DNA of 64,000 nt from Pseudomonas denitrificans (nom. rej.) (GTDB taxonomy: Bacteria; Pseudomonadota; Gammaproteobacteria; Pseudomonadales; Pseudomonadaceae): the NCBI RefSeq assembly GCF_008807415.1, contig NZ_CP043626.1:3596001-3660000 (forward strand). Direction: 5' to 3'. Under the pieces are notes generated by a model that saw only the letters and a list, made by a program, of their open reading frames with translations, had not been told where the DNA came from and made no database searches. Every line of letters begins with the position of its first letter. The stretch's first letter is position 1. The translations under genes were made by a program, and so were the position numbers. Positions 8,064 to 15,489 of this stretch are shown here, piece after piece.

Positions 8064-8315
8064 TTACGCCTTGCGCAACATGCTGTAGATCAGGCCTGCG
8101 ACGGCCAGGATGACCAGGGCACCGACGATGTAGCCGCCGATGTTGGACATGTCGGACTTGCCGTCGGTGATGGCCTGTTCAACGGCGGTGGTGTCGATCA
8201 CGCTGGCGGCGAAGGCCGGGACCGAAGTCACGGCGGTGACGGTGCCGGCGATGCACAGGTTGCGGAACGAGCGGACCGGGTTGAACTTGGCGATCTGTTG
8301 TTTCATGGCGTTCAT
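8064..8315 (-). CDS. coaB: Major coat protein pVIII (CoaB)
   Basis: An 83-residue precursor of the helical major coat protein. A long basic leader of about 36 residues ends in SVPAFA, the likely signal-peptidase site. The mature ~47 residues start ASVIDTTAVEQAITDG and end in GALVILAVAGLIYSMLRKA. That is the Pf1 pattern: acidic surface N-terminus, a single hydrophobic helix, and a basic DNA-facing C-terminus. The match to Pf1 coat protein is near-identical through the membrane helix. It is the strongest single marker that this prophage is a Pf1/Pf4 relative. Confidence 0.97.
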   Translation of the reverse strand: MNAMKQQIAKFNPVRSFRNLCIAGTVTAVTSVPAFAASVIDTTAVEQAITDGKSDMSNIGGYIVGALVILAVAGLIYSMLRKA

Positions 8316-8327
8316 GGTGTTTCCTCT

Positions 8328-8579
8328 CTACTTGGCTTTACGAAGAAGTGACGCGACCCAGCCAGTTAAAAGCCCCGTCACGAATGCCCCGAGAACGCCC
8401 GCAGCACCGATGCTGAAGGCCTCCAGGGAGAACCCGCCGTTGACCAGGATTTCGATGGCTCCTGCGGCCTCGGGCGGAATCAGATAGGCCTGTTGCCATT
8501 CGATCTGCTGGCAGCGCATGAGGCCGTCCGCCGTGGACGCCCAGCTGGTGCAGACCTGAATGGCAACCACGCCTGACAC
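8328..8579 (-). CDS. Small inovirus membrane protein (PA0722 position)
   Basis: An 83-residue protein starting at GTG 8579, one base after the stop of the upstream gene. The N-terminal half has Cys residues and a polar segment (TADGLMRCQQIEWQQ). The C-terminal half is a single hydrophobic helix with a basic end (FVTGLLTGWVASLLRKAK), an architecture like a coat protein. It is directly upstream of coaB, matching the small conserved gene at this place in Pf4. It may be a minor coat or assembly protein. Function is unproven. Confidence 0.8.
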   Translation of the reverse strand: MSGVVAIQVCTSWASTADGLMRCQQIEWQQAYLIPPEAAGAIEILVNGGFSLEAFSIGAAGVLGAFVTGLLTGWVASLLRKAK

Positions 8580-8580
8580 G

Positions 8581-8802
8581 TCAGCGGACCTCCTTGCGCG
8601 GGCGGTCGCACCAGCTCCAGAAGGAGCGCAGGACGAACCACCACAGGGCGAAGAAGGCGAACCCTGCCGCGACCACAGCGATCACGGAGTCCAGCGGGTA
8701 GGGCTGGAGGAATTCGCGCACCGCACGCACGGCCGGCGATACGGCGCAGAGAATTGCCACGTACAGAACCCAGCCAAAGGCGAAGCGGAGCGGCGCTTTC
8801 AT
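8581..8802 (-). CDS. Small inovirus membrane protein (PA0721 position)
   Basis: A 73-residue protein with two hydrophobic segments (FGWVLYVAILCAVSPAV and VIAVVAAGFAFFALWWFVL) and a basic tail (CDRPRKEVR). The ATG is at 8802, 16 bases after the ssb stop, inside the structural operon. It corresponds by position to the gene after ssb in Pf4. It is likely inner-membrane and may be a minor virion component such as pVII or pIX, but no direct evidence shows this. Confidence 0.8.
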   Translation of the reverse strand: MKAPLRFAFGWVLYVAILCAVSPAVRAVREFLQPYPLDSVIAVVAAGFAFFALWWFVLRSFWSWCDRPRKEVR

Positions 8803-8818
8803 CTACCTACCCTCGCCG

Positions 8819-9238
8819 TCAGGACTTGCCGCTGTCGGAGGGTTTGTCAGCAGCGGGCTGAGTCGGGCGCTGGGCTTGTGCCTGGGGTTGCGCCGGGCGA
8901 GCAGCCGGAGCAGGTGCGCTGGCTTCTTTGCCCACTGCCAGCAGTTCAGTCAGCACCTGGGTATTCGTGGTACGGCCGAAACGGTCCTGGGTCGGGCGGA
9001 CGACGCTGGCGAACTTGCAGAGCACCGGAGCGCCTTCGAAGACGATGGAATCCAGCAGGGTCGGCTCAACGTTGTACTCGCTGATCTCAAAGCCCTTGGC
9101 GTTGCCGCGTGCGGTTTCCGGGATCGGGGAAATGGCCTGGACGCTGGCGAAGATCTCGCCGGACTTAGTGGAGGTGTAGGTATCGGTCTTGGTGACCCAG
9201 AGTTCAACTACGCCGCCAGTGGTTGCAAACATGTTCAT
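8819..9238 (-). CDS. Phage single-stranded DNA-binding protein (pV-like)
   Basis: A 139-residue protein starting MNMFATTGGVVELWVTKTD, with beta-rich N-terminal two-thirds (an OB-fold is expected) and a Pro/Ala/Gln-rich low-complexity tail (APAARPAQPQAQAQ). It corresponds to gene V of Pf1 (about 144 residues), which coats nascent single-stranded viral DNA before packaging. The start at 9238 was chosen because AAGGAG lies eight bases upstream; a longer frame to 9307 has no ribosome site. It opens the structural operon. A 335-base noncoding gap with hairpins lies upstream. Confidence 0.88.
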   Translation of the reverse strand: MNMFATTGGVVELWVTKTDTYTSTKSGEIFASVQAISPIPETARGNAKGFEISEYNVEPTLLDSIVFEGAPVLCKFASVVRPTQDRFGRTTNTQVLTELLAVGKEASAPAPAARPAQPQAQAQRPTQPAADKPSDSGKS

Positions 9239-9573
9239 CGCTAGTTCTCCTTCAGCCTTTTTTAGGCATGAGTTGGCCCGCAACCTGATTTGGCTGTTTC
9301 GCCTCAAATGGCGGGAATTACTGCTTTGCTGAGTTATTCAAACATCTATTACTACTGAAATTTCATATATCAATTAATTTCAGATAGAGACTTTCAAACT
9401 GGATAGTGTTGGATAGGACTCGACTCCATTTTCATGCCAACTTCCAACACATAAGAAAGTTTGATGTTAAGAGCAACGTCGTAAGGACTCCGCCCTTACC
9501 ATCCCGCTCTCGCCGCCGAGGGCTCAGGAGCGCGGGGCGGTGATGCTGCCCATCACTCCCGAGCAGAGGCTAT
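9239..9573. other. Prophage intergenic region with clustered hairpins (origin/packaging candidate)
   Basis: This gap before ssb has no credible gene. From 9360 to 9480 it is AT-rich, then it turns GC-rich with consecutive inverted repeats: GTAAGG/CCTTAC (9481-9486 with 9494-9499), CGCTC/GAGCG (9505-9509 with 9528-9532) and GTGATG/CATCAC (9540-9545 with 9551-9556). A CTATCCA pair lies at 9400-9416. Filamentous phages place strand origins and the packaging hairpin in the main intergenic region, so that is the likely content here. Confidence 0.5.
9400..9416 (-). repeat. CTATCCA iteron pair upstream of ssb
   Basis: On the plus strand TGGATAG occurs at 9400-9406 and 9410-9416, so the minus strand reads CTATCCA-ACA-CTATCCA with 10-base spacing. 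It is nearly the same as the pair before rep (CTATCCA-ATG-CTATCCA) and lies about 165 bases upstream of the ssb start. Confidence 0.65.
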
Positions 9574-9780
9574 TCAGGGTGGGGGACGGTCAAGGGTACG
9601 CTTCGCCCGGCGCTCCGTTTGTCCGAACAGGAAAGCGCGTTCGGACAAGCCGGTGCGGCGGCCCTGGACCTGATTGGCCCAGGCAGGGATGGTGTGGCGA
9701 GCGTGGTAGCGGCCAACCACTGCACCAACCGCCAGCAGGACGAGCCAGAAGATCAGGTGCGGGATCGGGTTAGAGACCAT
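9574..9780 (-). CDS. Small membrane protein of the early phage operon
   Basis: A 68-residue protein with one N-terminal membrane span (IPHLIFWLVLLAVGAVVGRY) followed by a basic, Arg-rich tail (GRRTGLSERAFLFGQTERRAK). The ATG at 9780 has GGAGG about ten bases upstream and lies 15 bases after the end of the 105-codon gene, so it belongs to the same operon. It occupies a variable small-gene slot between xis and ssb. The function is unknown; the family is not recognised. Confidence 0.65.
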   Translation of the reverse strand: MVSNPIPHLIFWLVLLAVGAVVGRYHARHTIPAWANQVQGRRTGLSERAFLFGQTERRAKRTLDRPPP

Positions 9781-10381
9781 GGCTCAGCCCTCCAGCTAGA
9801 ATGGCTCGTGCACGGGGACGAATGGCGTCGGCCTGCCGCTGTCGTAGATAACGTGCCAGTACTTCGGGGGACGGAGCGCGGGCATGTGTTTCGCGCAGGT
9901 AGAGCCCGGTTCCACCCGGTACGTCGAGTGGATCGAACGCCACACTCCCGCGACCAGCGCCATCGTAGTAACGACCGTGAAGACCCGCGTAGGGCGGCAC
10001 GCGGTGCAGCGTGTGGATTGGAAGAGAGCGGGCTTCGCCAGTTCGCGACGGGACCAGCAGACAGAGCAGTCGCAGTCCTGCGCGTGAGGTTGACGAACGT
10101 ACTTCGACAGCATCGGAAGTCACCTCGCGATCAGTAGGCAGACGCGGATGAATCACGGCGAGGGAGAACAAGCACCGCATAGAAGGAAGAACGTCATCAT
10201 CGCGGTTGACTTCCACGGTCAGCCGCGCGGAGGCAAGCTCCATTCGTCCTTCTTCGTGGAATCGGCGCGCTGCATCTGTAAAACCATCGGCCAGCGCCTT
10301 GTGCATCAGGCGAAACGACAGACGCGCAGCGGCGAGCTTTTCCCTAACACGCTGCGCACTGAGCGGAGAAAGAAGGCTCAT
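9770..10381 (-). CDS. Early phage protein; C-terminal half may be overprinted or read-through
   Basis: A 203-codon frame starting at ATG 10381, which overlaps the xis-like stop (TAATG). The first ~95 residues look like a real protein, helical and mixed (KLAAARLSFRLMHKALADG, then VEVNRDDDVLPSM). From about residue 96 onward the sequence becomes Arg/Pro-rich and reads like the shadow of the 105-codon gene at 9796-10113, which lies in another frame and has its own AGGTGA ribosome site. So either two genes overlap almost completely, or an indel removed the original stop near 10117. Function unknown; position matches the PA0717/PA0718 region of Pf4. Confidence 0.5.
   Translation of the reverse strand: MSLLSPLSAQRVREKLAAARLSFRLMHKALADGFTDAARRFHEEGRMELASARLTVEVNRDDDVLPSMRCLFSLAVIHPRLPTDREVTSDAVEVRSSTSRAGLRLLCLLVPSRTGEARSLPIHTLHRVPPYAGLHGRYYDGAGRGSVAFDPLDVPGGTGLYLRETHARAPSPEVLARYLRQRQADAIRPRARAILAGGLSHGL
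9796..10113 (-). CDS. Cys-rich membrane protein of the early phage operon
   Basis: A 105-residue protein with a strong ribosome site (GAGGTGACTTCCG before ATG 10113). The N-terminus has CDCSVCW, then RCTACRP, a pair of CxxC motifs that may bind metal. A single hydrophobic segment follows (VFTVVTTMALVAGVW), then a polar C-terminal domain ending VPVHEPF. Third codon positions are mostly G/C, as in neighbouring phage genes, which supports this frame over the larger overlapping one. It lies between the xis-linked gene and the 68-codon membrane gene. Function unknown. Confidence 0.7.
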   Translation of the reverse strand: MLSKYVRQPHAQDCDCSVCWSRRELAKPALFQSTRCTACRPTRVFTVVTTMALVAGVWRSIHSTYRVEPGSTCAKHMPALRPPKYWHVIYDSGRPTPFVPVHEPF

Positions 10382-10596
10382 TAGAGGCCCTCCTGTTCCA
10401 GCAGACGGCGACTCAGCAACGCCACGTTGACCATGACGCGGTTGCCGATCTTGATGCGCGGGATATAGCCCACGCGAATCCAGCCCTCAACCACTCCCTC
10501 ATCCATGCCGATCCACGAAGCGAATTTTCGCCACGGCATCAGCACGGGAGCGTTTTTGAGTGCATCGAGAGAAACCTTGCTTCCGTTCTGTTCCAT
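10381..10596 (-). CDS. Xis-like DNA-binding protein (XisF family position)
   Basis: A 71-residue protein with a winged-helix/MerR-like DNA-binding pattern: WRKFASWIGMDEGVVEGWIR is a helix-turn-helix, then GYIPRIKIGNRVMVN forms the wing. In Pf4 and Pf5 the small excisionase XisF lies divergent from the repressor and switches on both excision and the replication operon; this gene has the same size, orientation and position. The stop overlaps the next ATG by one base. It is likely repressed by the protein encoded at 10732. Pyocin-activator-like or AlpA-like regulators have a similar fold. Confidence 0.8.
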   Translation of the reverse strand: MEQNGSKVSLDALKNAPVLMPWRKFASWIGMDEGVVEGWIRVGYIPRIKIGNRVMVNVALLSRRLLEQEGL

Positions 10597-10731
10597 AACC
10601 TCCCCCTAAGTTACGATCAGCTAATTTATGGGAACCTTTAATTGCAGTATTTACCAATCACATACTCCAAACATACCCATAATTGGACCTAATACCTAGG
10701 ATTATTTGCAAATAACTAAGAACTTTTGGGA
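10597..10731. promoter_or_regulatory. Divergent lysogeny control region
   Basis: An AT-rich 135-base gap separates the xis-like gene (minus) and the repressor (plus). It includes near-palindromes such as CCATAATTGG (10674-10683 area) and ACCTAGGAT, candidates for operators. In Pf4 the repressor binds this kind of region to keep xis off. Precise operators cannot be fixed from one sequence. Confidence 0.5.
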
Positions 10732-11001
10732 ATGATAAAAGGGCGAATTGTAAGAATTTGGGAATATAAATCTCTGACAGCTAAGAAACTGGAGGAGCTG
10801 ACAGGTATCGACCGCGAAAAGTGGTACGCACTGCGAAACGACAAAAGGCGAGCTAACGAGGATGACATCGAAGCCATCGTTAGAATTGCCCCGGAATATG
10901 CCTTATGGCTCGTGACGGGTGAGATAGCCCCTTCTGTTGGGCAAGTCAGCCCCGACTACGAAGAGGCAGATACCCTCTTACAAGGACCCCACGCGGGATA
11001 G
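10732..11001 (+). CDS. Prophage repressor (Pf4r-like)
   Basis: An 89-residue protein starting MIKGRIVRIWEYKSLT at ATG 10732; a TTG six bases earlier is possible. Residues about 14-45 form a helix-turn-helix (TAKKLEELTGIDREKWYALR), followed by a short dimerisation-type segment with IAPEYALWLVTGE. This is the layout of Pf repressor C proteins, which maintain lysogeny and give immunity against superinfection. It is divergent from the xis-like gene, as in Pf4/Pf5. AT-rich upstream DNA fits an operator/promoter region. Confidence 0.82.
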   Translation: MIKGRIVRIWEYKSLTAKKLEELTGIDREKWYALRNDKRRANEDDIEAIVRIAPEYALWLVTGEIAPSVGQVSPDYEEADTLLQGPHAG

Positions 11002-11109
11002 AGCTGACAAGGAAAGCAGCCCTCAAGTGGTTCATAGAAAAAAAGGGATAACGCCCAAAAAAGCGTTGTGCTGCGTGTAATAAGTCAAACCAGCACCCAA
11101 GGACGAACA

Positions 11110-11448
11110 ATGAACCGATTAATCGCCCTCCCCTTCCTCCTCATGGTCGGCACAGCAGGGGCTGATCCAAGATCTGCAACGTCTCAGACGGTAGATGCCT
11201 TAGACCCCATCGCTAAGCCAATAAGCCAAGCGCTAGACCAGGCCGCCACCGAGCTGACAGCTAAATCAAAGCTATTTGGCGGTAATGCTCGTCAGAAGCT
11301 CCAACAGGAGCAAATTGATGAAGAAAACGCTCGTTTCCAGAAAATGCGTCAGATGCGCGTGTACAGCGAAGAGTGCCAGTTCTGGCGCGAGCGAGACCAA
11401 ATTAACCCTAACTCAAAATCCAAAGACGGCGTCAGAGATAACTGCTAG
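11110..11448 (+). CDS. Secreted small protein of unknown function
   Basis: A 112-residue protein starting at ATG 11110 (AAGGACG upstream). It has a signal peptide, MNRLIALPFLLMVGTAGA, then a mature part that begins DPRSATSQTVDALD. The rest is helical and charged (QKLQQEQIDEENARFQKMRQ), with two Cys near the C-terminus (EECQFW and RDNC) that could form a disulfide in the periplasm. It lies directly after the repressor on the same strand, so it may be expressed in the lysogen. A role at the envelope, such as blocking entry of related phage, is a guess from context only. Confidence 0.7.
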   Translation: MNRLIALPFLLMVGTAGADPRSATSQTVDALDPIAKPISQALDQAATELTAKSKLFGGNARQKLQQEQIDEENARFQKMRQMRVYSEECQFWRERDQINPNSKSKDGVRDNC

Positions 11449-11561
11449 AGCTGGTAAAAGTCAGCCACCATCCCATAGCTGTCCTTTAAAGAAAATAATA
11501 AATTCAGCTAGTGAAGACTGTCTTATCCTTTCAATATTTTAAGGCGTACTTTAAAGAGACC

Positions 11562-12386
11562 ATGAGAATGTATTACTTAGAAACAAATGCCCTCAGAGCG
11601 CTCGGAAGCACCCTAGGCGAGAATAAAGAGTTACTCAAAAAATCGTACACATCGACTTTTGCTCTTTTTGAACTAATCAAAGGCATCGACAGATCCAAGG
11701 ATAGCAACACTAGGTTAAAGTTACTTAATTCCATTCAGAAAACTGAATTGAAGCTTATAGATTTTATGCCATTCGAAATGATAGAGTTAGCTTTTGGAGG
11801 CACTGCAAATGTTACTGAATCAGAAGCAGTGAAGGATAGAATTCGCGAAATATTATTAAACTCTAAAGTTAATAAAGTTGAGCACAACCAAATTATCGAG
11901 CGCTATGAGTCTGGAACATTAGCTTTCCAAAACAGTGTAACCACGACTTATTCTGTACCCGCCCCTCCCGAAAAAAAATTCCGGTTAGATATAGAAAAAG
12001 CCTTCCAGCCTGAGCGAGAGACACTTGAGCATCTGAAGAAAATACCCAAAGATTCGCACCCTTCCCGGTTTTTTATGGAGCACATAAAACAGACATATGC
12101 CCCTGCAATTTATAGATCTCACAATCCAGAATCTAAAAAAAGCGATTCGGAGATACTAAGCATTTACAACAACAGTCTTGACCTATACTTTCTTGCAACT
12201 TTCGGCTATGAACTTAAAAGAAAATGCCTACGACAAGGAGCGTCAAAAAATGACCTTCTTGATTTATTTCACGCACTATATCTTGTTGACCACGACAACA
12301 TAATAGTTAGTAACGATGCTATTTTTTCTGCAATCTTACCGGAAATAAACACTCTCTCGGTAGAGGAGTATCGAAAACTGACATAG
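11562..12386 (+). CDS. PIN-like nuclease domain protein (cargo)
   Basis: A 274-residue protein; ATG 11562 was chosen because it places MRMYYLETNALRAL at the N-terminus, the first strand of a PIN fold (normally DTN; here ETN). A second acidic residue follows in FALFELIKG, and the C-terminal part has NDLLDLFHALYL and IIVSNDAIF, matching the last two acidic positions of PIN nucleases. A long helical insertion (residues ~100-220) separates the halves. PIN proteins cut RNA as toxins or defence effectors. No antitoxin-sized partner is evident next to it. AT-rich cargo expressed from the lysogenic strand. Glu for the first Asp is unusual but found in some PIN families. Confidence 0.7.
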   Translation: MRMYYLETNALRALGSTLGENKELLKKSYTSTFALFELIKGIDRSKDSNTRLKLLNSIQKTELKLIDFMPFEMIELAFGGTANVTESEAVKDRIREILLNSKVNKVEHNQIIERYESGTLAFQNSVTTTYSVPAPPEKKFRLDIEKAFQPERETLEHLKKIPKDSHPSRFFMEHIKQTYAPAIYRSHNPESKKSDSEILSIYNNSLDLYFLATFGYELKRKCLRQGASKNDLLDLFHALYLVDHDNIIVSNDAIFSAILPEINTLSVEEYRKLT

Positions 12387-12504
12387 AAGTGTCAATTTAG
12401 GCGTGATCCAAGTGTTCAAAGTTGCAGTCAGAAGCAAAGAATTTCAAACCACTTCGACGGCGATGCAAACGCACAGTTTAAACGCAGTGCGGGCGCTAGC
12501 TTGA

Positions 12505-13044
12505 TTAGCTCGGCTCCTCAAGTGATGGAGCCCTACGCGACTGATACATCGGGCATTTTTCACTATAAGCAGATTCATAATCGATCTCGAGATGCAATAG
12601 TCCACCTAGAAAATATTCAATATCCTGAATCGCAGGATCGTAGGTGAGCTTACATACTTCGATTGATTGCCCGGCAGGCAGAACATATGGCGAATAGAAG
12701 AACTCGTGTGCAAGCAATCTACAGAGGGGAATATAAGAGAAGGCTTTCTCGATGACTAGAGGCCCTTCCCCCTCAACCAACCCATTTCGATAGTATACCC
12801 TCGCCGCGGTTATGATTGCAGGACCAAGTCCAACATTCCGTACTTCTAAGCCATATACGCCATCCTCCCAGTGACTGTGCCCCTCAAGTTGCGGACGCAC
12901 AGAGAGTTTATTATGGACCCTTGCAAGGTGAGCCTGCCACCAAGTAGCAGCTAGCGCTAGGAGAGATATTCCAATAGCGATCCAGGATGTCCAATCTATT
13001 CCTGCTGATGATTCAACGACGATGTAATTAATGTCGTAAACCAT
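12505..13044 (-). CDS. Membrane-anchored protein of unknown function
   Basis: A 179-residue protein with an N-terminal membrane span (SWIAIGISLLALAATWWQAHLA) after a short outside segment. The remainder is a soluble beta-rich domain (GLEVRNVGLGPAIITAARVYY) ending in a polar tail. The ATG at 13044 is preceded by AGGGAATAAT. It is on the minus strand, opposite to the PIN-like gene, with a 118-base gap that shows nothing obvious. The N-terminal span plus WWQAHLARVHNK pattern occurs in many uncharacterised small membrane proteins. Function is unknown. Confidence 0.65.
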   Translation of the reverse strand: MVYDINYIVVESSAGIDWTSWIAIGISLLALAATWWQAHLARVHNKLSVRPQLEGHSHWEDGVYGLEVRNVGLGPAIITAARVYYRNGLVEGEGPLVIEKAFSYIPLCRLLAHEFFYSPYVLPAGQSIEVCKLTYDPAIQDIEYFLGGLLHLEIDYESAYSEKCPMYQSRRAPSLEEPS

Positions 13045-13092
13045 ATTATTCCCTGCGCTTTTAATTTATGGACCGTTCTTTATACACTCGCC

Positions 13093-13923
13093 CTACTCGG
13101 CTGGCTGAACGGTAGTGAAGGCAAGATTCAGGCGATGAGTGCGTGAGCAGCCGGGGCAACGTATCGGCGCCCAAATCCGCTCGGGGGGAAACGGCACCTT
13201 TGCCTGACAGCCTTGACATGTCAGTGCCATGACTTTGATCCGATCTAGTATCTGTTCTCCTTTTTCATTCACCGCCTTGGCATAGAGCGAATTGCATTTC
13301 GTATTAGTGCAAACGACAAGTTCACCATCATCAAATTCGCTTTGCCCGACATACACGGAAGTGCCGCAACTGCACTTCGCGGAGATCACTGCCTTTACGG
13401 CCATTATTAGTGTAGCGCTCATCACATCCTCCAACACTGCGATGACTTCGCCAAATGACTCTCTAGTCAGAGGTTTATATTCAACACCTGCTTGCCTAGG
13501 CGCGGGAGCATGTAAATAGGAGCCTAGCTTGTTGTATAGCTTCCTAAATTGTTTCCAAGGGATGGTCCTACTTTTTCCAAGAGGCATCCATTCGTTAGGA
13601 ACGCTGCCGTCCTCGGTAAGTGATGCAAAAGCGAGCTCGCCCCCCATACTGGCAACCGGATCAAAGGAGGCAAGCAACTTCAGGAGCTGATCTGGCTTCC
13701 ATACACCAATCATAGAGCCAGGAAAAACGTCGCCGTATTGCTGCAGCTGCCGATAGACGATCATCTCCATACAGAAGCGAAGTTCGAGTGCCGCATATCT
13801 CAGAGCGTGTTCGTCGGCGCTATCTTTAAACGCCTTGGCTCGCTCCAGATAGGGAGTAATTCCATACATATCCATACTATCGCGCTCGTGTTGTTCGGGC
13901 TTCTTCACAGCTCCATGAATCAT
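13093..13923 (-). CDS. Helical protein with C-terminal zinc ribbons
   Basis: A 276-residue protein (from ATG 13923; a shorter start at 13875, MDMYGITPYLERA, is also credible). The N-terminal half is helical and resembles HEPN-type folds: a helix with ALRYAALELRFCMEM and later FRKLYNKLGSYLHAP, although no R-x4-H motif is present. The C-terminal ~100 residues have repeated Cys pairs: CSCGTSVYVG, CTNTKCN, CQGCQAK and CPGC, fitting two zinc ribbons. Such fusions often recognise nucleic acids. It is cargo between the phage core and the right end. No family is recognised. Confidence 0.65.
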   Translation of the reverse strand: MIHGAVKKPEQHERDSMDMYGITPYLERAKAFKDSADEHALRYAALELRFCMEMIVYRQLQQYGDVFPGSMIGVWKPDQLLKLLASFDPVASMGGELAFASLTEDGSVPNEWMPLGKSRTIPWKQFRKLYNKLGSYLHAPAPRQAGVEYKPLTRESFGEVIAVLEDVMSATLIMAVKAVISAKCSCGTSVYVGQSEFDDGELVVCTNTKCNSLYAKAVNEKGEQILDRIKVMALTCQGCQAKVPFPPERIWAPIRCPGCSRTHRLNLAFTTVQPAE

Positions 13924-14063
13924 ATACAAGAAAATGGGGGACAGAAAGTGAAAGATCTTTTACGCACTACTAACGGTAGCCCTGATCAGAAGCAGCCGCT
14001 CTACAACGCAAACCTGACGTGCGCGAACGACTGAACTTGATCAAGCGTAGCAAGTACACCAAT

Positions 14064-14855
14064 CTATTCAGCCAGTACCTTTCCTGTGAGGGCCATGTAT
14101 GGATAACGATCGAGGGCCATAAAAATAGACTGGGCATTCAGCGGCCCATACTCGTCGAACAGCTCCCCCCCCTCATAAGGAGTAATCTCGCCGGAAAGTT
14201 TGTCCCGATGCCCCTCTCTCACCTGTATCGAGGTAACTCGACAACGTTTGTCAGCAGGAGAATCGACGAGAGCAACATGATCCCCTCTAGGATTACGATG
14301 AATTATTTGACAAAACCTCCCCATATAAGGCCTTCCGTGTAAATGTGGACACTTCGCGTAAGGGTTACCGCATATTGAGCATTCCAAGCTATCTGAGATA
14401 AATCCGGCACTCATGAAAACCTGCGGTGGAAAGAGCAGTTCTTCATACTGGATCAAATCCTCAAGGCGCTGCTGACAATGATCGAATCCGCTATGGGCTC
14501 GGCTCGCGTCAATACAGCCCATTTGTGCAGCCACGAGCTGTTCCCATGCCTTATTCGGCATATCCCGCTTTAGAAGAAGGAACATCAGCAGCTCCGACCG
14601 CACTGCGCCAATGGCACACTCGTAGGCTAAGAACAGGTTGGCACAATCTTCTTCAGCGCGGCGAATGGCCTCATGCTTGAAGCGAGCGGCATTGATTTGT
14701 AGCAAGTCTAGGGCATGGCATTGTTCTAGTTGGAGATTACTCGACATTGCCATCCGCCGTAACGTCTCAGCGTTTTCGATTCCCCCGTTGAAATATTCAA
14801 TAACTTCCGGCAAGGTCATCTTCACGCTTTGCTCCACGAGCCCCCCATCCATCAT
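14064..14855 (-). CDS. Cys/His-cluster protein, second gene of a coupled pair
   Basis: A 263-residue soluble protein. The N-terminal ~140 residues are helical (EEDCANLFLAYECAIGAVR). Near residue 160 comes CSICGNPYAKCPHLHGRPYM followed by GRFCQIIHR, a Cys/His cluster of zinc-binding type that I have seen in uncharacterised bacterial proteins. The C-terminal part has a short strand VTSIQVREG. The start ATG overlaps the stop of the upstream gene (ATGA, 14852-14855), so the two are translated as a unit. Cargo of the right prophage arm; function unknown. Confidence 0.65.
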   Translation of the reverse strand: MMDGGLVEQSVKMTLPEVIEYFNGGIENAETLRRMAMSSNLQLEQCHALDLLQINAARFKHEAIRRAEEDCANLFLAYECAIGAVRSELLMFLLLKRDMPNKAWEQLVAAQMGCIDASRAHSGFDHCQQRLEDLIQYEELLFPPQVFMSAGFISDSLECSICGNPYAKCPHLHGRPYMGRFCQIIHRNPRGDHVALVDSPADKRCRVTSIQVREGHRDKLSGEITPYEGGELFDEYGPLNAQSIFMALDRYPYMALTGKVLAE

Positions 14856-15340
14856 TTAGCACTCAGCTCTTTGACGATATCAGCCACCGCGTTCAATCCC
14901 TCGGGAGGACCGCTGTAACGAACCTCTTTGCAGGCACCGTCTGCGTCCTCAAAAATGATATTGAGAGAAGCCTTTCCATTCTTAGAGCCCTTGAATAGAT
15001 CGTAAAGATAGTTAGTTATCAGACCCAAGGTCACACTGAGTATGTTGGGCTCCTGCAAAATCACGCCTGCGGAGATAAAAAGAGTTGGTCCAAACCACTC
15101 AAAGCCGTATTGTTGCAAATAGGGTGGCTGTTCATTCTCATCAAAGATTTCGACGTAGTGGACATTGTTTGCCAAAAGCAGTGTCCGGACCGTATCAGAT
15201 TCTACATGCTGCCGAAGATCGCCTTTAGAAGTCGCCATAGCAAGGTTGTGAGGAAGTATGGCAAGCCCGGTGGGGGCTGCCACGTTGAAATTTTTCAGTT
15301 TCATAGAAACCGATATGTGGTCGCGAACTTCTACGCCCAT
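14852..15340 (-). CDS. Unknown protein, first gene of a coupled pair
   Basis: A 162-residue protein starting at ATG 15340 after AAGGAG at good spacing. It has a long mixed N-terminal part, then a hydrophobic, amphipathic stretch (FEWFGPTLFISAGVILQEP and SVTLGLITNYLYDLF) and a small C-terminal alpha/beta segment (LNIIFEDADGACKEVRYSG) ending VADIVKELSAK. That C-terminal pattern resembles small effector-associated adaptor domains, but this is only a visual impression. It is coupled by an ATGA overlap to the Cys/His protein. It is the last gene before the right attachment region. Confidence 0.65.
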   Translation of the reverse strand: MGVEVRDHISVSMKLKNFNVAAPTGLAILPHNLAMATSKGDLRQHVESDTVRTLLLANNVHYVEIFDENEQPPYLQQYGFEWFGPTLFISAGVILQEPNILSVTLGLITNYLYDLFKGSKNGKASLNIIFEDADGACKEVRYSGPPEGLNAVADIVKELSAK

Positions 15341-15489
15341 CCTCAGAACTCCTTTTACTGGTACTTAGTGCGACAAGAGAGAGGTGATAATACATTCAAG
15401 TAAGACCTAACGTCACAGCAAGTGGGCTTAGAATCCGTGGGTTGCGCGCCACGACTGATTGCGTCTGTCCGGTAGCACATGCAGCGAAT

